Positions 10,303 through 20,972 of a stretch of 64,000 nucleotides of DNA are shown one piece after another. Position numbers and translations under genes: made by a program. The notes below the pieces were generated by a model. It ran no database searches, was not told where the DNA came from, and was given only the letters and a program-made list of their open reading frames with translations. Numbering within the stretch: the stretch's first letter is position 1; every line of letters begins with the position of its first letter. The DNA is from Malania oleifera (lineage: Eukaryota > Streptophyta > Magnoliopsida > Santalales > Ximeniaceae): contig NC_080422.1 of the NCBI RefSeq assembly GCF_029873635.1, positions 11,811,764-11,875,763 on the forward strand, read 5' to 3'.

Positions 10303-11565
10303 CTTTTTTTTTTTGGGAAAAAGAGGGTGGCACCTCCTATTTTTATTAGAAACCCCTCACTTATGAAGGAGGAATATCGTGGTTCCAACCTTGAGACTTA
10401 GAGAAAACAAAATTAAACCCCAAGAATCTAAAACTGACTTAACCAACTTATTCAAAACCAAAAAACTAAAGACCAACAACCCAACAAATAAATAAGAACT
10501 AAACAACTATAAATGGAAAAGAAACAAAACTCCGAAAGATTTCGAGGAATAAACCAACCACTCCAACCTTCACAAAACATCAACACAAAGCATCACGAGC
10601 GCAAGGAAGGAAATCCAAACAAATCCAATCGAATCATTCCCTTGACTTGCTGTGGAAGTTCATCTTCCTAACAACTATATGATCGATATATACCAGATTC
10701 ACCTTACTTGGTAAAGAAATCCGCACTTTGATTCGCCTCCCTGTAAACATGTTCCACTTTGTAATGTATGTCTCTCAATGCTAATACAAGTTCTTTCCAC
10801 AATTCCCATAAGTTCCAAGCCGAACACTTTCCAGAATTAATCCACTGAACCAACAAAATAGAGTCACTAGCAATCTCCACTTAATCAAATCCGAGATCTT
10901 TGCACAGATTAATCCCTATAATAATCGCTTTCAATTCAGCCATATTATTGGTTCCATAACCTAGTAATAAGAAGAAAAAAAAGTTGCTTTAAATAATCAT
11001 CTTTCATCTCTTATCACGCCTCCACCACTACAATTACTTGGGTTACCTCTACAGCTTCCATTCACATTCAACTTAACCCAACCTATCTCAGGTTTACACT
11101 ATCTGACTACACGAGAAAGACGAACCCTCACATTTTTTACTTGAATATCCAAAGCACGAAGGACTGCAATATCCGTGCAAAAAGCAGGTGCACATTTAGT
11201 TAACTAGTCCGAAATGGATCTCAGTCAATATTTAATATCAAACCACACAGTTCTCACTGAATCATGAATTGATTCTATCATGTCTCTACATTTACGAGTC
11301 CAAAGTCTCCAAATGATGAGACTAGGTATGAGACCTACCAAAATGCCTAATTGTGAGGCTCATCTTGCACAACTAAATCAGAAATTAACTCTGACTTTTC
11401 ATGTATTCGTTGTCATACAACTAACACCCAACGCCACTGTTGCTTGTTTTCATACCTCCTGAGCAAAATATCTCGTACAAAATACATGGTCTAGAGCTTC
11501 AATTTTGGCATTTGAACAACAATCGCACCGAGAGACCATCTGAACACTTGTATTGTACACGACAA
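10303..11565 (-). pseudogene. LINE 3' fragment with zf-RVT and RNase H domains
   Basis: On the minus strand a zinc-finger-like zf-RVT piece (CDCCSNAKIEALDHVLYE, near 11525-11470) is followed by a plant-type RNase H: WVKLNVNGSCRGNPSN (near 11070-11025), NMAELKAIIIG (near 10940), an ASDS block (near 10875) and EHVYREANQSADFF (near 10750-10710). The first catalytic aspartate, normally in NVDGS, reads NVNGS, so the nuclease would be dead even without the stops. A 3' UTR and an A run on the minus strand (about 10314-10303) end the copy, as expected for target-primed LINE insertion. The 5' end, including endonuclease and reverse transcriptase, is missing. Confidence 0.8.
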
Positions 11566-12005
11566 TCAAAAAAATAGAACAAATATGTTCTATGTATCAT
11601 TTATTATTTTTATTTTTTTCTAAAATGTTTTACATATTTTTATTTTAATTATCTAAAATTTATATGGAATTTTATTTTAATTTCAACTAAAAATTTTTGA
11701 ACAAAAAACTAAGAGTGCACAAAATTTAATTTTGGGCATTAAAGTATTCTGACAATAAGCTGCCAAAACAACTGAAAATCATGAAATATGGCTTTCAATT
11801 TTTCAAAAACAATTGAAAACTAAAATTAGAAACAACAAATTCGCACGTAAACAAATATATTTGTATAATTATTTATTCACTATATAAAAATGAAAATAAA
11901 AAATTAGAAATATACAGCCATAACCTTAATTTGTTAAAATTTGGTGCTTATATCAGTTTTGTGTTTGACAGTTCAATATCACAAATTTTAAAATGGTAAA
12001 ATAAA

Positions 12006-12041
<36 letters not shown>

Positions 12042-12312
12042 TTCATTATATAGTTGAGGCTCACTATTAATTTTTAATTGATAAAAAAATTATTAAAAAA
12101 GAAGTATGTTATTACTTTTTCAAATCTCTTGCATAATTAACTCATTACCAAATATTTTTTATTTTTTTATATGTTCCTCATGAATTGGCCAAGAAATTTT
12201 TTTGCATAACCCATAATCCCCAGTTTTTGCAAGTAAAAAGAGGTTGACTATGTATATACATATTGATGATATTTAATGGGTAATAACAAAATTGGTGGTG
12301 TGACAATAGTCA
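11566..12312. other. AT-rich intergenic DNA with (TA)n
   Basis: No coding signal. A (TA)n microsatellite lies at about 12011-12039. From 12143 to 12312 it is the first part of an ancient tandem duplication. The rest of that copy lies beyond the gypsy element, and the second copy is at 22864-23222. Confidence 0.6.
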
Positions 12313-13899
12313 TGTAAGAACTCGACCTGTGAGATATGGAATAAATAAATAAGAAAAGGGTAAAACAGTAATTTGAGTAGGCTTCATTGACGAAACTAGT
12401 GTTTTCGCCAATGAAGGTCCTTCTATTGTTTGGCGATGAAATGTAGAGGTTCATCGACGATAAGAAGCCGAGAGATTTCTTCGTCGTTCGTCGTTAGAAT
12501 CGACGATCCGACGTTACTGCGAGGATCAGAGAAGGAAACTCTACATGTTCTGTGGAACGGATCTTCATTTTGAGGTCTTCGGATTTTGACCCAAAAATCG
12601 AGGTAAGGCTTGATTTTCATTTCCATTTCGGTTGATCTGTAGAGAGTAAGATTGTAAGTAATTATCGTATTGTAATTTATAGGTTTTGGGAACTCGGTTC
12701 GCTGTTTAGGAGCCGTAGGGTTCATGTTTGGATTTTCGGGGAAAGGTAAGGGGATTCTGTTTATATCAATTATTTTTTAAATCGGATTCGGTAGAACTGT
12801 GGTTTACGATCCTGTGTATGTTTTGGCTACTTATTTGGGAAAATCTAACAGGTAAAAATTATGGAATTTTCACATTATAGTTTTGGGAAAAAGAGGGCGT
12901 CGGGTTGCATCTCTGGTTTCGTTGGAATCGTAGAGATATATTGTTGAGTATATTGTGTTATGGAGATGGTCGTGCCTTGACTTGTTTTAAACTGTATTTT
13001 GAAAATCATGATTTTGTGATTACCAAATAAGTGTGAAATGAACTGTTATATGAATATGCATTGCATTGTGGTATGCTAAAATGAGATATAAAAACATGTG
13101 TTCCGAATTGTTCCAGATTGTGAAAGAGTGTCCGGCTCTATATCCGAGGGTGTGAAATACCATCCGCTGGTGGCAAGAGTGTCTGACTCTATATCCGAGG
13201 GCATGAAATATCTCCTCTTACCGACTAATCAGCGAAGGGTGTGGATCCACCAGATGTACCGGTACAATGTCATGGGAGCCTGGGGCTACGCCATGTGTCG
13301 GGGATGTCATGTAATGCAGGCCAACTTTGTGCCAAAGCGTATGACGACACTAGGTTGATTGATCATGTGTGTGTTTTGAGAACTATACTGGAACTGTATT
13401 GTGGAAATGCTGGAACTGAACTATATATGTTTTATGTCATGATAACACTCATATGCCACACACCGACATAACCTGATTTTGCATTATTGAGATGTGTCTC
13501 ACCCTTATCGTATATACATGTTTTCAAGTCCTTTGAGTAATCGGAACTAGCGTCCTAGTGTTAGGAGCATGGTGATCGGTTTACTGCGTAGAGTACTTAT
13601 GTAAGTACTTGGATTGTAGCAGGGTTGTTCATTTTAGGTATTGCTAGCACCCTGGGTAATGTTTTGTAATATGGAGCTTACACTCTATTTGTATAAACTC
13701 TGGTATGGTACGATGTATGTATGGAATGAACTTTTCCACTGCGTATATGTTATGTATGCTAATGTGTATAGGGTGTACGGGAACCCCATGGGGTCAGACC
13801 CTTATTCATTATAGTATCATGTGTGTTTTGTATGATACAGGGACAAGTTAGGTTACTACATCACACCCTGGGGCCCATTGCTGGGTTCGGGGCGTGACA
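12313..13899 (+). repeat. 5' LTR of chromovirus A, promoter deleted
   Basis: The LTR is 1587 bp, against 1775 bp for the partner at 20973. The difference is mostly a gap after CCGAGAGATTT at about 12475. The 3' LTR has about 195 bp there, including TATAAATAT (near 21260) and most of the CGTCGACG-type sites. An AGATTT repeat at both edges of the missing block fits a deletion between short direct repeats. Without the TATA box this LTR should not drive transcription of the element. Confidence 0.9.
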
Positions 13900-13901
13900 G
13901 C

Positions 13902-13914
13902 TTGGTATCGGAGC
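13902..13914 (+). other. Primer binding site, tRNA-iMet type
   Basis: TTGGTATCGGAGC starts two bases after the LTR end. It matches the common plant primer site TGGTATCAGAGC, complementary to the 3' end of initiator tRNA-Met, with one change. Confidence 0.85.
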
Positions 13915-14226
13915 TAGCCAGGTTGCTAGGTATTGTAGACTTGTTTAGGCGTTAATGTGTGAACATACTAGAGCATAGGATGTTGTGAATGGGTAGAGTA
14001 GGTCTAGGGTTGTCTTATAGTTAGACAAGGATTCGTTGACGATATTCTGTGTTTATCTTAGAATAACGATTTCAGTAAAATCACGACAAACCATTGATGG
14101 TTTTGTGTCGGTGTGATAGGACAGACCTGGACCCATGAGATTGGTAGTTAACGGGATTAGATGTCAATGATTGTGTAAACTGTATATGATGTAGGAATTC
14201 TAACTAATTCCTATCGTATTTTCAGA

Positions 14227-15240
14227 ATGGAGCCCAAGGATAACAACTTGGAAAGCGGTTTCGAGGGAACTGCTAGCGATGAGTCTCCTTATGTGCCTCG
14301 AGGGTTGACGGGGCAGGTTATGCAGGAGATCGGGTGGAGTGTTAGGAAACGTGAACATTTTCCTACTGTTGTGGGGTGTACCATCGAGAGGTTCGCACGT
14401 ATGCACCCTCCGACATTTTCAAGAGGACCCGATCCGATGATAGTGGAGGGCTAGGTTGAGAAGACCGAAAGGATTCTGAAGGTCTTACACTGCACAGATA
14501 AGCAGAAAGTCCTCTACGCTACCTTCCAGCTATCTGGGGAGGCTGGGAGATGGTGGACTGCGGTGAGTCTGCTAGAGAAGCAGAGAGTCGGTACAATAGA
14601 GATGACATGGAGCCGCTTCAAGGAAGTGTTCTTTGAGAGATACTTCCTGGCCTCCACAAGCAATGCTAAGGCGGATAAGTTCTCTATTTTGACACAGGGA
14701 GATATGACGATGCAGGGGTAGGTGTTTCAGTATATAGAGTTATCCCATTTTGCACCGTGCTTGATCTCGAACGAGTACGAGAAGACTTGGAGGTTCGAGA
14801 AGGGCCTGAGGAAGACATCCGCAAATTAGTGGGTATACTGTAGATCCGTGAGTTTTCGGTTTTGGTGGATAAGGCCACTATGATTGAGATCGGCATCTGA
14901 GAGAATGAGGTAGATTAGGAACCAAAGAAGAGGCTAGTGCCATCTGGTTCTCGTCAGGGATCATGGAAGAAGAGGAATAATAGCTCTAGCTACAGCCAAA
15001 ATACTGAGCGTCAGGGTTCTCAGGGGGATCAGTCGCATGATTGTGGTATCAGATGCCACAGATGGCATGGCGGTTAGTGCCAATCATTTGGGGGTAACTA
15101 TTACAGTTATGGCAAATCAAGCCATATGGCTCGCGACTGCCGCGCACCGAAGAGAGACACGCCTGCATCCAGTGTGAACCGGGGTAGCAATCAGATACCT
15201 CGGGGAACCATTCAGGCAAACACAGCTCCATCGAGGGTGT
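14227..15240 (+). pseudogene. Chromovirus A gag remnant
   Basis: The start MEPKDNNLESGFEG is followed by the Retrotrans_gag segment (FARMHPPTFSRGPDP; then ATFQLSGEAGRWWTAV near 14520-14570; then TWSRFKEVFFERYF near 14608-14648). Frame 1 stops at 14454 and further stops follow near 14720 and 14828. The nucleocapsid zinc knuckle near 15100-15147 reads YYSYGKSSHMARDC: both leading cysteines of the CX2CX4HX4C pattern have become tyrosine, so RNA binding is lost. No functional Gag is made. Confidence 0.85.
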
Positions 15241-16833
15241 ATTCTCTTACTCCAGCGAATGCTGACCGTGCGGGGAATGTAGTGACAGGTACCTTGTTAT
15301 TGCTTTCAAATAAAGCTGTTGTTTTATTTGATTCAGGTGCAGCCCATTCTTTTGTATCTGTGAGCTTAGTAAAGCTATGTGGCGTTGAGACCCAAGTTAT
15401 GAATAAGGGGTTATCTGTAGCTACATCGTCTGGGAGTGTAACGTCCTGTAAGAGGATGTTAGGAGGCTACCTAGTGGAAATTCAGGGAAGGCTACTACCA
15501 GCGAATCTTGTGATGTACAATATGTCTGGTTTTGACGTCATACTAGGGATGGATTGGTTATCCTTCAGTTATGTTGTAATCAACTGTTGTGGAAATGTAG
15601 TAGTGTTCAGACCTCTTGGGGAGTAGGAGTATGAGTTTGTAGGATCTAGTGTACGTTCGATGCCATAGATTCTATCGGCATTACAGGTGAAGAGGTTACT
15701 CTTGAATGGATGTCAAGGGTATCTAGCTTGAATGAAGGAACTACCGTGGGATAAGTTGAAGCTTGAGGATATTCGAGTGGTTAACGAGTTCCCAGATGTG
15801 TTTCCAGAAGACTTACCTAGTTTACCTCCGAATCATGAGGTGGAGTTTGCAATAGAGTTGTTGCTTGGCAAGGCACCGATCTCTAAAGCTCCATACCAGA
15901 TGGCTCTAGCAGAACTTCAGGAGTTGAAGGAGCAGTTGCAGGAATTACTGGACAAGGGCTTTATCCGACCTAGTGTTTTGCCTTGGGAAGCTCTAGTTTT
16001 GTTCATGAAGAAGAAGGACAGGTCGATGCGCATGTGCATTGATTACCGTGAGATCAACAAGGTGACTATGAAGAACCGTCACCCGTTGCCTCGTATTGAT
16101 GATCTCTTTGACCAGCTTCAGGGGACGCAGGTCTTTTCGAAGATCGACCTACGGTCAGGGTATCATCAGGTGAGGGTTAGCTCTGAGAATGTTGCGAAGA
16201 CTGCTTTCTGAACCAGATACGACCACTACAAATTCTTAGTCATGCCTTTTGGGTTAACTAATGCTCTGGTAGTATTTATAGATATGATGAACAGGGTTTT
16301 CCATGAGTACCTGGACCAGTTTGTTGTGGTGTTTATCGACGATATTCTAGTATACTTAAGGAGTCCAGAAGAGCATGAAAACCATCTGAGGTTGGTGCTA
16401 CAGACTGTCCGAGAGAGGAGGTTGTATGCCAAGCTAAAGAAATATGGGTTCTGGTTGAATTAGGTCACGTTTTTAGGCCATGTAGTGTCTAAAGGCGGTA
16501 TCTCAGTTGATCCTAACAAGATTGAAGTTGTGGTTAACTGGGTGAGACTGAAGAGTGTGCAAGAGGTTCGGAGTTTCCTAGGACTGGTGGGTTATTATCG
16601 TCGGTTCGTGGAGGGATTCTCTAAGTTGCTTAGACCTTTAACACGATTGACCAGGAAGGGTGTGAAGTTTGATTGGACCAATGATTGTGAGCAGTGTTTC
16701 CAAGAGTTGAAACACCGACTAGTTACTGCTTTGGTCTTGACCATTCCTTCTGGGGATGGCGATTTTGTGATCTATAACGACGCATCTCTGAAAGGTTTGA
16801 GGTGTGTGCTGATGCAATGGGGTAAGTTAATAG
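15241..16833 (+). pseudogene. Chromovirus A protease, RT and partial RNase H
   Basis: The aspartic protease keeps its active-site motif VVLFDSGAAHSFVS (near 15318-15360) and the FDVILGMDWL flap region (near 15531-15560). The RT begins near 15735 and keeps [24 protein letters not shown] and the catalytic FIDDILVY (near 16333-16357). RNase H opens with [18 protein letters not shown], where the first aspartate is retained. Stops at about 15626, 16209 and 16461 separate the frames. The reading breaks at 16833, where the solo LTR was inserted, and resumes after 18902. Confidence 0.9.
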
Positions 16834-16962
16834 TGTAGTGACCTGAAGAATAATAGTATTTAAATAATAAAAAGGGAGATAAATGAAAGCAGTAATAGAG
16901 GAGGCAGTCGATGACACTGCATTTTGAATATAATAACCCAGGGGATTTTCTTATGGCCTCAT

Positions 16963-17143
16963 CGACGAACATAGGGGATTCGTCGACGAGGGTATAAGAG
17001 GGTCTCGTCGACAAGGGCCAGTTTCGTCGATGAGAAGATGCCTAGAGAGAATTTTTGGAAGTCTAAAATTCGTCGACGAGGGTGCAGGTTCGTCGACAAA
17101 CTTTCTACAAGACTCGTCGACGAATCCCGCAATATAAATAGCC
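16963..17143 (+). promoter_or_regulatory. Palindrome array and TATA box of solo LTR B
   Basis: Seven sites of the type TCGTCGACGA lie between 16963 and 17125, three of them perfect. The others differ only by C-to-T or G-to-A changes at CG steps (for example CATCGACGA and CGTCGATGA). The TATA box follows directly at about 17132-17140. The position fits a U3 enhancer or a methylation target. Function is inferred from position only. Confidence 0.6.
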
Positions 17144-18239
17144 CTAAACTGATTTTAATCGCAGAAATTTCAGCTGAAACCCTCTCTCTCTCTCTCTTTC
17201 TCTCTCTCCTCTACGACTCCTCCTCCATCTCTCATCGATTTCAACCCCATTAGTCGCCGGATTGACGATATGAGGCCACCATGACGCTCCAGGTGGAGTT
17301 CTCTTCAAGTCTGCTGGGGCGGATCGTCGGTGGGACAAAGTCGGAATTCATCCCAAAACCAAGGTAAGGTCTTTTATTCAGAATTTGGGTTTTTAGCAGT
17401 TGTAAGAAATGTAATAGACGTAGAAATAGTTATGTTTTGTTCTGAGATTTATGGTTTTCAGGGTGTTGAGTGGAGAACCTGCGGGTGCAAGACTCGTTAC
17501 AGTAGAAGAATTTTAGCAGAAATCAGGTAAGGGAAATATACTATGCTAGGTTACTTGAGTACGTTTTTAGTATAAAATTATAAATGTTCCACCAGAGTAT
17601 TGTTTACAGCAGAGATTTATACAGTTTATCAAATATGATTAATATTATTTAAAATTAATGTGTGACTTGAGAATATAGATTTAGTACAGAAACATTTTTT
17701 ACAGTATTTTTCAGAGATGTGTTTTATAGAATATATAGAAAGTAAATATATTTTTATAGAAATTACAGAAATACCATGATTATACAGTTTTACAGTACCA
17801 TGACATACAGATTTACAGATAATTACAAAAACACAATTGATATAGATACATTTTTCGACAACGTCATGGTTTATACAGTTATTACAGAATCATGGTAAAA
17901 CAGATAGTTGTATATAGAGATGTATTATATAATATCAGACCCTGTTGGACCATATAGTTAAAGAGCACATTACCGTAGCTACATACAGTTTATAGAGTGC
18001 AACCACCTATTCAGATAATACATGATATAAAGGTCGATTGCATAGAGCCCACTAGTGGACAGACTCCCCATCAGATATGGGTAGAGGAGGGTTGATCAAA
18101 CTATGGAGTACAGTGATTTATTCCTGGTTGGCCAACCAGGGTAAATCTCGCCTACGGGCCGCACAACCCTGTCATGAGGGGTTAAATCATGACACACAGT
18201 TATCCATAGGGAAGTTTACAGTTATTACTATGTTTATAT

Positions 18240-18290
18240 AGGTTTACAGAAACATAAAATATATATATATATATATATATATATGTTAGT
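18240..18290. repeat. (TA)n microsatellite in solo LTR B
   Basis: An alternating AT run at about 18258-18284, within the LTR body downstream of the conserved hairpin block. Confidence 0.8.
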
Positions 18291-18902
18291 AGTATTTTGA
18301 GTAGAAACCTAAAGTACATAAATGTTAAACAATGGGTAAAAGATGAAGATTTATATTACTAGTATTGTACTTTACAGATTCAGTGATACATGACTATATA
18401 GTAATAGATTTTCACAGTATTGTAACTCATTTGCCATACACTAGCAATAACATATTTCGTCTTACTAAGCGTTGACTCACCCTGTTACTTTAACATTTTT
18501 CAAGTGATCTAGGTAAGCGAGCAGACCAGGCTCGCAGATAGAGTGGCCACAGTACTGCCCTGTCAGTAGAGAGTGAGCATATTTTTAGGAGTATGTTTGT
18601 ATAGCCCTCACTAGTTGAGGATATTTGGGAAACAGTCATATATGTATATTTTGGGAAATCAGTTAGGACTCTAGTATTGTATATAATTATTTATGGATAT
18701 GTTTATTTGATTTCTACTTCTCGCTGCTTAGGTTGATGGTTGGGTTTAATCTCGTTGGTATCAGAGCATTTTAAATGTTATAGTATAAAATAAAATAAAA
18801 AACCCAATTAAATAGCAAGTCGTTACAATTTGGTATCAAAGCATGTTAAATGTTACAGTATATAAAAAAAAAAAAACCTAAGTAAAATAGTAGGTCATTA
18901 CA

Positions 18903-20678
18903 AATAGCTAATGCTTCTTAGCAATTCAAGGAATACGAGAAGAATTACCTTACGCATGATCTGGAATTGGCTACTGTAGTTTATGCACTGAAGATCCGGC
19001 GACACTACTTGTATGGTATTCAATGCGAGATTTTCACTGACCATAAAAGCCTCAAGTACTTTTTCATGTAGAAGGAGTTGAACATGAGGCAGAGAAGGTG
19101 GCTTAAGTTGATCAAAGACTACGATTGCACCATCAGTTATCACCCGGGGAAAGCTAACGTGGCAGCTGATACATTGAGTTAGAAGTTAGAGCATGCAGCA
19201 GTATCTGTAGTTATAGCTCAACATCATATCAAATGGGATCTGGAAAGCCATGGCATAGAGTTGGTTGCTGGTGATCATCGGACTTTCGTTGCTAGCTTGG
19301 TGATCCAGTCGACTTTGTTTGAGTATATTAAAGCCGCGCAGGCTAGTGATGTAGAGTTAGTTGAGACTGTGGAGAAAGTGCTGCAGGGGTTGGCTGTGGA
19401 TTTTAACATCTCTGAGGGAGGTATGTTGAGGTTTAAAACCAGTTTGTGTGTTCCAAATGACGAAGATATCAGAAGGATGATTCTGAAAGAAGCGCATCGT
19501 TATTTGTATACGGTACATCTTGGTAGCATGAAGATGTATCAGGATTTGCGCGAGTCCTTTAGGTGGAGTGGTATGAAAAGGGAGATTTTTCGGTTCGTGG
19601 AGCAATGTTTGACGTGTCAATAGGTGAAAGCTAAACATCAGAGGCCGATGGGGACGCTACAGCCCTTAACTATTCTGAAGTGGAAATGGGAGCACATTTC
19701 CATGGACTTTGTTACCGGATTATTGCCAGCGCTTCACGGGCAGAATGTCATTTGGATACTTGTGGACAGGTTGACGAAATCTACTCACTTTGTACCGATG
19801 AAGGTTAGCTACCCTTTGAGTAGGCTAGCAAACCAGTACGTGCATGAGATAGTCAGAATACGCGAGATACCAGTGTCCATTGTGTCAGATTGAGACCCAA
19901 GGTTTACCTCTCGACTCTGGAAGAGCTTGTAGGAAGCACTAGGGATGAAGCTTACTTTTAGTATAGCGCTCCACCCCCAAACAGATGGACAGTCGGAGAG
20001 AATAATACAGATCTTAGAGGATATGCTGGGGGCTTGCGTGTTAGACTTCGATGGTGGTTGGATGCAGTTTCTGCCACTACTAGAGTTTGCCTATAACAAT
20101 AGCTTCTAGGCTACTATCGAGATGGCACCGTTCGAGGCTCTGTATGGTCGTAGGTGTCAGTCTCCTTTGTATTGGGATAAGGTTGGCAACGTCAGGTTTT
20201 AGGACCTGAACTCGTGCAACACCTGGATAGGATTAAATCGGCTCAAAGTCGGCAGAAGAGTTACGCGGATGTTCACCGTTGTAGGTTGGAATTCGAGGTG
20301 AGGGTAAGATATTTCTAAGAATCACTCCGATGAAAGGGATGATGAGATTTGGGAAGAAGGGCAAGCTGAGCCCGAGGTATATCAGACCATTCGAGGTTCT
20401 TGAGCCTAGCGCTCTCGAGGATCCACGATGCATTCCACGTATCCATGTTGAGGAGGTACGTTTCAGATCCGTTGCATGTCATTAGTTATGAGAACTTAGA
20501 AATTGGGGATGCTTTAGCATATAAGAAGGTACTCGTTTAGGTTCTGGATCGTAAAGTTCATAAACTACATACCAAGGATATACCGTTAGTGAAGGTATTG
20601 TGGCAGAATCACGAGATTGAGGAAGCTTCTTGGGAATTGGAAGTGGAGATACGCCAGAAGTATCCACAGTTGTTCTAA
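18903..20678 (+). pseudogene. Chromovirus A RNase H end, integrase, chromodomain
   Basis: RNase H resumes with [17 protein letters not shown] and ends [14 protein letters not shown] (near 19141-19175). The integrase zinc-binding region follows (LKEAHRYLYTVHLGS, then MKREIFRFVEQCLTCQ near 19572-19620), then the core with DFVTGLLPALHGQNVIW, LVDRLTKSTHF, VSIVSD and HPQTDGQSERIIQ (19709-20000), which includes the catalytic acidic residues. The C-terminus is frame-broken after about 20200. Near 20540-20678 a chromodomain-like tail can be read (VLWQNHEIEEASWELEVEIR). In this lineage the chromodomain directs integration to heterochromatin. At least four stops are present. Confidence 0.88.
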
Positions 20679-20959
20679 GAGGTAGTTGGATAGTAGAGTC
20701 GATTGAGTACGTGTGAATAATGCTGCTATTCTATTGTGATAGGTTGTTAGTCTCTGGGAGTGTGTGTTGTTGTGAAGTCCCGAGATGGTATATGTATGTA
20801 ACCACGGTATTCATCTACCATAAGTGAGGGTATATAGGTATTGTGATGGAGCTGCGTTGTAAGTGGCCGCCTGCTCTTCCTAGAGTCAGGTATGTGTATT
20901 CGGTTGTGTGGATGAGTTCATAAATGAGAGATTAAAAATTTTGAGGACGAAATTTTTGT

Positions 20960-20972
20960 AAGGAGGGGAGGT
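20960..20972 (+). other. Polypurine tract of chromovirus A
   Basis: AAGGAGGGGAGGT lies directly before the 3' LTR, after the phrase TTTTGAGGACGAAATTTTTG common to this lineage. It is the plus-strand primer for reverse transcription. Confidence 0.85.

Larger units (their letters stand above)
16834..18902 (+). mobile_element. Solo LTR B, in RNase H of chromovirus A
   Basis: It runs from TGTAGTGACC to GGTCATTACA, near-perfect inverted ends, and is flanked by the perfect duplication AATAG (16829-16833 and 18903-18907). Removing it restores the host RNase H reading (GKLIA then NAS). It is 2069 bp with no coding region, so it is a solo LTR. A TATA box (CAATATAAATAGCC, about 17130-17143) sets the plus orientation, and a CT-rich leader follows at 17180-17235. 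The last 150 bp hold two diverged tandem copies of a roughly 75-bp unit, each starting with a primer-site-like TTGGTATCARAGC. Confidence 0.93.

Noticed and set aside
15049-15231. Minus-strand open frame opposite the zinc knuckle of chromovirus A gag
   Set aside because: Antisense to gag, without any motif.
16963-17125. Palindrome array read as a CRISPR array or integron-like structure
   Set aside because: Spacing is irregular, units are only 10 bp, the same sites occur in many LTRs, and the context is plant retrotransposon.
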